The position numbers and the translations under genes were made by a program. A stretch of 21,739 nt of DNA from Reclinomonas americana ATCC 50394 (Eukaryota; Jakobida; Jakobea; Jakobida), in NCBI GenBank assembly GCA_048213135.1, contig PS015347.1, positions 22,450 to 44,188 on the forward strand, given 5' to 3'. Positions within the stretch are counted from its first letter, which is position 1. Every line of letters starts with the position of its first letter. Under the pieces are notes generated by a model. The model was not told the DNA's origin. It did not search any database and worked only from the letters and a program-made list of their open reading frames with translations. Shown here piece by piece: positions 17,313 through 21,739 of this stretch.

Positions 17313-18049
17313 TCACTGCGTGGTGGCGCAGTGCTCTCTCCACGCTGTACAATAGAATGGTGAGAACATATGCACACAAGCACGCAGCACGGCGCTGTAC
17401 ACACGGGAGTGACTGCACATCAACAAGAGCCAGTATTGCACACCTCGAATCACCGCCTCGTAGTCCAGACGCAAAATGTGCACACGCTCCCTCGAGTTCG
17501 GCGTGCATGCGTCCGCGCCAGTGGCACTTGCTGACTGCTGCGGAGTGCAACAGTTTTCCGCAGAGCGTGCACCCGGAGAATCGACTTGGGCCTCTTCTGC
17601 GAGAAGGTGCGCATGTCCGGTTCGTCGCAATCTCGCCCTTTGATTTTGGAACCAGCGGCGGACGACTAATCTGTGAATGCAGCGTTGCAGTGAGCGCGTC
17701 TGAGAGGCAGTGCCTGCAACAAAGGGAGGACGAGGTGTGCGAACGAGGAGAGGTCGAGGTCCGAGGCCAAGCTCGCGCGCAATTGCTTGCTCGGGTACTT
17801 GTCGCGCTCGAAAGCACCACGCAGTGACATGAGCTGCGTCTCCGACAGGCACTGTCGTGTGGAGGAAAGCAGACATCATGACTTGGGAAAGCACTGGGAG
17901 AACAACGCGCCGCTCACTTGCGGCATTGACTCGGGCGGTCTCCGTTCCCGGCGACGAGCTGCAAGGTCAGCGACTGCCGGACTGCGGGTGGACGCGTCCC
18001 GATCGTCCACGCAGCACATATTGTCGTGTGTGCGCTGGCAAGCGGCCAT
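17313..18049 (-). CDS. Homeodomain protein, three exons
   Basis: On the minus strand, exons 18049-17918, 17851-17745 and 17670-17313 join in phase into 198 residues plus TGA. The introns are 66 bp (GTGAGC to ACGACAG) and 74 bp (GTTCGC to TTCACAG). The ATG follows an in-frame TGA and has a good context (GCGATGG). The 60-residue homeodomain is assembled from exons 1-3: helix 1 around TQLMSLRGAFERD, helix 2 KQLRASLASDL, then helix 3 VVRRWFQNQRARLRR. Canonical positions fit: L16, F20, Y25, R31, L40, V45, W48, F49, Q50, N51 and R53. It is a standard 60-residue type, not TALE. Position 5 is Pro rather than Arg, while an RRRERR cluster lies just upstream. Such proteins are nuclear DNA-binding transcription factors. 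The C-terminus after the homeodomain is unassigned and may be spliced further toward 17113. Confidence 0.75.
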
Positions 18050-18148
18050 CGCTCAGCAAGAAGAAAGAATGCGAGAGTGAAAAACGAGGAGTAATGTGGG
18101 ACGAGATTCAAACCAAGTAAGCGTGTTCTAGGAAATATGTGGTCTGGG

Positions 18149-18157
18149 TTTTATATT
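18149..18157 (-). promoter_or_regulatory. TATA-like element upstream of the homeobox gene
   Basis: On the minus strand this reads AATATAAAA, about 100 bp before the proposed homeobox ATG at 18049. That is a reasonable distance for a TATA box plus a short 5' UTR. It stands out in an otherwise GC-rich setting. Confidence 0.4.
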
Positions 18158-18269
18158 AGCCTGTGCTCTCACACGTCTTTCTAAGTAGAAAAAGGAGAAA
18201 ACAAAAGCTGGCACCGTCACTCTAGTGACTGATGCACTGCTGTCTTGTCGCACCAAACGTCAGTCAGTC

Positions 18270-18560
18270 ACGCGAGGGGGAAAAGGGTCGGGACAAGGTG
18301 GGAGAGAGAAAGAAAGAGAGAGAGAGAGAGAGAGAGGACGAAGGGACGGGGGACGGGGGACCGGGGGGGGACGGGGGGAAGGGGGACGGGAGATAGAGAG
18401 AGAGAGAGAGTCTCGCAAGGACTCGCTCACTCTCTCTCCTCTCTCTCGTTCTCTCAATCTATCTCTCACACTTCTCTCTTTCTCGTCTCTCACTTAGTCT
18501 CTCTCTCTCTCTCTCACTCTCACTCTTTCATCCCTCACCTCCGCTTCCCTCGCTCACTTG
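18270..18560. repeat. GA microsatellite, G-rich tract and CT microsatellite
   Basis: GA repeats at about 18300-18336 lead into a G-rich tract at 18345-18392 with many runs of three to seven G separated by AC or A. GA repeats follow to about 18412, and then CT-rich sequence to about 18540. The G-rich tract is a strong quadruplex candidate on the plus strand. The flanking GA and CT blocks are complementary and could form a hairpin. Confidence 0.8.
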
Positions 18561-18790
18561 CTCGCACACCTCCCACACAGAAACCTTCCGCCGGCGAGCG
18601 ACGATTCCCTCGGAAACAGAATACCGCCCTCAGCCAGGCTTCACCCACCTGTACAGGCAGCACGTAACGCACATGCACACAGAGAGGTGATGCAGCAAAG
18701 GCGTGTGCGTGTGTCAGTCCTGTCGCACGTTTGCCGTCCTGCATGACACATCGTGCCGACGCCAAAAAAACACGATCCCACACACCGCGG
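18561..18790. other. Unique sequence without recognisable gene
   Basis: About 230 bp of non-repetitive sequence between two repeat blocks. A pyrimidine/CA-rich stretch ends CACACAG at 18580, resembling a splice acceptor. The open frames after it, on both strands, match nothing I recognise. Confidence 0.4.
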
Positions 18791-18799
18791 CGGTCGCCG

Positions 18800-19315
18800 G
18801 GTGAAGGGTTGGGGGTGGAGAGAGACACTCATCGGTCAAGGGTTGAGGGTGGAGGAGACATTGATCACACGCACTCATCGGTCAAGGGCTGAGGGGTGGA
18901 GAGAGAGACACTAATTGCACACACCGATCAAGGGTTGATGGTAGAGAGAGACGCTAATTCCACGCATACGGATCAAGGGTTGAGGGGTGGAGAGAGACGA
19001 AGGGTTGAGGGTGGAGGAGAGACACTGATCACACGCACACACCGATCAAGGGTCAAGGGGTGGAGGAGAGACACTGATCACACGCACACACCGATCAAGG
19101 GTTTGAGGGGTGGAGAGAGACACTGATCACACGCACACAACGATCAAGGGTTGATGGTGGAGAGAGACACTGATCACACGCACACACCGATCACGGGTCA
19201 AGGGGTGGAGAGAGACACTGATCGCGCACGTACACACATCGATCAAGGGTGGAGGTGGAGAGAGACACTAGTACTGATCACCCACACACACACCAATCAA
19301 GGGTTGAGGGTGTGT
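18800..19315. repeat. Minisatellite with 48-60 bp unit
   Basis: About ten copies of a unit containing GATCACACGCACACACCGATCAAGGGTTGAGGGGTGGAGAGAGACACT or variants. The best-aligned units, near 19075, 19124 and 19172, are spaced 48-49 bp apart. Variation is mainly GGAGAGAG versus GGAGGAGAG and loss of part of the CACACG block. It is tandem and directly repeated with no unique spacers. Confidence 0.85.
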
Positions 19316-19380
19316 AGGGAAAAGTGGAGTGCTGCATAGAAGTTGATGCGCCTCGAGAGACTGCCTTGCTTCATTCTTCT

Positions 19381-19400
19381 NNNNNNNNNNNNNNNNNNNN
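19381..19400. other. Assembly gap of exactly 20 N
   Basis: Twenty N separate the minisatellite side from the Cys-rich gene. A run of the same length occurs at 20363-20382, so 20 looks like a fixed placeholder rather than a measured distance. Confidence 0.9.
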
Positions 19401-19580
19401 AGAGATGGGACGGGGAAGGAGATGGAGAAGATAGAGAAGGGAGACAGTGGAGAGGGAGAAGGGAAACAGTGGAGAAGGAGAGACCGGAGAAGGGAGTCAG
19501 TTGGAGAACGGAGACCTAAGGTTAAGATACTGCAATGGTGAAAGGAGAGAGTGGTATTGAACGGGCTGGTGAGAGAAAAT
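19401..19580. other. Purine-rich intronic sequence of the Cys-rich gene
   Basis: GGAGAAGGGA-type degenerate repeats cover about 19400-19500, followed by mixed sequence. It lies just downstream (minus-strand sense) of the donor at 19591 and is read as intron. No further exon is identifiable before the gap. Confidence 0.55.
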
Positions 19581-19591
19581 AATGAACAAAC

Positions 19592-20291
19592 CTCCCACGA
19601 GTGTCGTCGATGCGCTTGTTGCACAGGCTCTCCACGGCCTCGGCGCGCCGGAGGCAGCCCTTGGTGAGCATGTAGCTGGTGGGCGCCGGGTCGTTGGTGG
19701 CGTGGCACCAGTCCCAGTCATGAGCACGGCGCGATTCGCAAGCATACTTGTGCGTCTGGGCCACCTCGACGCAGGCGTTCTCGCAGAGGAGGGCGGCATG
19801 ATCGTCGCTGACGGCGTGGGAACGGAATCTGTTTGTGCATTCAGCGTTGCGGTCGGAGAAATCGAATATGCAGACAACGCGTGTGTGGAGGTCGACGCAA
19901 CGACTGGAGAGACACAGGCTGAGCAGTGCACGAGCTGAAGGCAAGCTCCGCGCGTTCCAGGCAGGCGTGCCGCAGACCGCTGTGAGTGGCGTCGGCGCGC
20001 TCACACGCGGCCGAGGCCTCGGTGAAGGCACTCACGCAGGCCACGTCCGCCTCACCAGCTGGGAGAGCCATCGAAAGTGCAGGTCAGTGGATGGTGGTGA
20101 GGCAGAGAGATGCGAAGTGACGAGAGAGAGGGACTGGTGACACTGAGATGCGATATGTTCGCAAAACCGCAGCACACTGCGCAGCACGCACGCAGTATTA
20201 CAATACACGCACCGGTAGACTGTTCACTGGCAATGGCGGCAGCCAGCAGCACGGTGGAGACGAGAAGGAGGAGACTGAAACGAGACAACAT
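19592..20291 (-). CDS. Secreted Cys-rich protein, 5' three exons, 3' end not found
   Basis: On the minus strand, exon 1 (20291-20213) encodes MLSRFSLLLLVSTVLLAAA, a clear signal peptide with an AIAS-type cleavage region, and ends at donor GTGCGTG. Exon 2 (20058-19932) carries three Cys in a helix-like segment containing CVSAFTEASAAC and THSGLRHAC. Exon 3 (19828-19592) carries six Cys, including LLCENAC, KYAC, DWDWC, KGC and SLC, and ends at donor GTTTGT. Phases agree at both junctions. The exon 2/3 boundary could alternatively lie nearer 19914, retaining a DRNAEC segment. The Cys spacing suggests a disulphide-rich extracellular domain, but I recognise no named family. The gene continues toward 19400 and is lost in repeats or the gap. 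It is divergent from the plus-strand gene at 20383. Confidence 0.6.
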
Positions 20292-20362
20292 GATTCGCTC
20301 TCAGCAGCACAAGGAAAACGCAAGAAGTTGAGGATTCGAATCTCGCAATATTCGCATCTGCA

Positions 20363-20382
20363 NNNNNNNNNNNNNNNNNNNN
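20363..20382. other. Assembly gap of exactly 20 N
   Basis: Twenty N lie between the start of the minus-strand Cys-rich gene and the first visible exon of the plus-strand gene. Bases 20292-20362 are the only visible part of the shared upstream region. Confidence 0.9.
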
Positions 20383-21734
20383 CGATCACCTACGCGCAGC
20401 CGTTCAACAAGGTGCCGCGGTTCCTGTTCGGTTTCGCCGCGTACACGGGTGCCTCGCTCAATGGCGCTGTTGCCGTCGACACCAACTTTGCGTGCACGGT
20501 GTTGAGCAACTTGACGTCGTCCACCGGCAATACCATCAGCTGCAGCTCGGCTGGTGCTGCGACGAGCAGCACCGTGATTCGTTGCGTCTTTGTGCAGGCA
20601 GAAGGGGGGGTTGCAATACTGCCTTTGACTCTTGCATCACAAAACTCCCTCTGTCTCTCTTTCTTTCTGTCTCTGTCTCTCTCTGTCTCTCAATCTCTCT
20701 GTCTCTCAATATCTCTGTCTCTCAATATCTCTGTCTCTCAATATCTCTGTCTCTCAATATCTCTGTCTCTCAATCTCTCTGTCTCTCAATCTCTCTGTCT
20801 CTCAATCTCTCTGTCTCTCAATATCTCTGTCTCTCAATATCTCTGTCTCTCAATCTCTCTGTCTCTCAATATCTCTGTCTCTCAATCTCTCTGTCTCTCA
20901 ATATCTCTGTCTCTCAATATCTCTGTCTCTCAATCTTTCTGTCTCTCAGTCTCTCTCATCTCAGTCTCTCTCTTTCTCTCCTCCTCTCTCTTTCTCTCTC
21001 TCTCTCTCTGTCAACTGCTTCCCTCAGCATGACTGAATCTCTCTCTTTTTTGTGACGCAGAGTCGCTCTTTCGCTTGACTCTTCAACATGTGATCCATGC
21101 TCTCCTTTTGCCCTGACTTTCTGAATACTACAACTGGACTCGGCTCCTCCTCCGTGATGCAGAGTCGCTTTCTTTTGCTTGATTTTCTTAACATCTGGTC
21201 TCTCCACTCTATTTGCCCCAAATCTCTGAGTACTGCAGTTGGACTATGTTTCTTCCTCTACGGCGATGTGCAGAGTCCTTCATCACCTGCTCTGTCGCTG
21301 TTATTCAAGCGTGCTAAGTTGACACCGAGAATGTGGTCATTTCTCTCGTTCACGCGCGGTTTGAGAGAACCCTTTCTTCTCGGTACTCCTTCATTACCGA
21401 CGACTGACAACCCACCCTCCTGCCATTTCCAACTTCTAATGTGATAGTTGTTGGTAGACACTCAGAGGCTTCGGGAGAAGAACGATTAGGAACCAACTCA
21501 TCTCAATTTTGTCGTCTCCTATCGTTCAACTTTTGTATACTTGTCCCCCACTTTGCCACTCAACCATTTACCAAACCTCGCTGTGCAGAGTACCTGGCAT
21601 TCGCGCAGGCAAGCAGCATGGTCAGCGCCAATGGCCTGGTGAGCCGCTCCAACAGCAGCGCCTGGAACTCGACGTCCACCAGCAAGAACAGCACTCTGGT
21701 TGCGTGCCACCTGCAATGCATTTTCTGGCAGTGC
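20383..21734 (+). CDS. Probable extracellular protein, two internal exons, weak H-type-lectin resemblance
   Basis: Exon a runs from the gap (frame from 20385) to about 20580. It reads ITYAQPFNKVPRFLFGF, then VAVDTNFACTVLSNLTSS and an Ser/Thr/Ala-rich stretch. Exon b runs 21589-21734 after acceptor TCGCTGTGCAG, reads YLAFAQASSMVSANGLVSRS, an Asn/Ser/Thr-rich run and then VACHLQCIFWQC. It ends at a strong donor, GTAAG, at the window edge. Donor GTTGCG at 20581 joins the two in phase (one base carried, Gln). Cys residues and NxS/T sites suggest a secreted or surface protein. The PF-x-VP opening followed by alternating strands recalls H-type lectin domains, but this is a weak inference. The minus-strand reading is less convincing because it lacks splice signals. 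Confidence 0.5.
20581..21588 (+). repeat. Intron with CTCTCTGTCTCTCAATAT array and tandem repeats of about 100 bp
   Basis: From about 20650 to 21010 the intron is a tandem array of the 16-bp unit TCTCTGTCTCTCAATA and its variant with CAATCTCTC. From about 21056 to 21265 two diverged units of about 100 bp follow, each starting GA(C/T)GCAGAGTCGCT and ending in AACTGGACT or AGTTGGACT. A partial third starts at about 21265 (GATGTGCAGAGTC). The remainder to 21588 is unique. Very long Ser/Leu-rich open frames here are artefacts of the CT array. Confidence 0.75.
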
Positions 21735-21739
21735 GTAAG

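Noticed and set aside
17086-17355. Plus-strand ORF of 89 codons preceded by TATAAA at 17047
   Set aside because: Codon use and composition decay after about 25 codons. It is antisense to the homeobox 3' region and matches no family. A parallel frame (about 17105-17300) reads more smoothly but has no start.
17159-17404. Minus-strand segment ending DVQKIRRAMKGAE, reminiscent of the start of an annexin repeat
   Set aside because: The stop follows directly, the GTDE motif is missing, and no second annexin repeat is visible. It may instead be 3' sequence of the homeobox gene.
18800-19315. Regular direct repeats considered as a CRISPR array
   Set aside because: The repeats are tandem without unique spacers, vary in length, and lie in an intron-rich eukaryotic genome.
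20632-21055. Overlapping Ser/Leu-rich open frames of up to 294 codons on the plus strand
   Set aside because: They translate the CTCTCTGTCTCTCAATAT array in three frames. The unit length and composition explain the absence of stops.

Overview
The window is nuclear DNA of a eukaryote: coding sequence is broken into many short exons by GT-AG introns, most of them 44-75 bp, and the longer introns are filled with microsatellites and minisatellites. Exons are GC-rich and introns often consist of one-stranded purine or pyrimidine tracts. Gene content (a CLASP microtubule regulator, a TDP2-like phosphoesterase, a homeodomain protein, secreted Cys-rich proteins) fits a protist such as an amoebozoan or unicellular opisthokont, but the species cannot be named from this sequence. 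There are three runs of N (13129-13347, 19381-19400, 20363-20382).

Layout. (1) 337-11479, plus: most of a CLASP/Orbit-type microtubule plus-end protein, about 1,444 residues in about 25 exons, entering at its TOG2-like domain and running through a Ser/Ala-rich linker, a TOG3-like domain, a second linker and a C-terminal TOG-like CLIP-interacting domain. (2) 11661-16081, plus: a complete eight-exon gene for a 452-residue endonuclease/exonuclease/phosphatase-fold enzyme resembling tyrosyl-DNA phosphodiesterase 2. One of its introns is a 17-20 bp minisatellite that is open in several frames and mimics a long ORF. (3) 16082-17110: gene debris, including a frameshifted relic of a peptidase S28 (Pro-X carboxypeptidase family) active-site region and a diverged 60-bp duplicated segment. 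(4) 18049-17313, minus: a small three-exon homeobox gene, whose homeodomain becomes complete only after splicing. (5) 18121-19380: simple repeats, a G-rich tract and a 48-60 bp minisatellite. (6) 20291-19592, minus: the 5' part of a gene for a secreted Cys-rich protein. (7) 20383-21734, plus: two exons of a second probably extracellular protein, weakly like H-type lectins, diverging from (6) across an assembly gap.

The exon models were built by hand from splice consensus and reading-phase agreement. Every CLASP junction except one (exon 7 to exon 8), and every junction of the phosphoesterase and homeobox genes, keeps phase. I see no operon-like or defence-type system; CLASP and the phosphoesterase are simply tandem neighbours 181 bp apart. 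The most notable items are the previously hidden homeobox gene, the S28 relic, the minisatellite-filled introns and the divergent secreted-protein pair.
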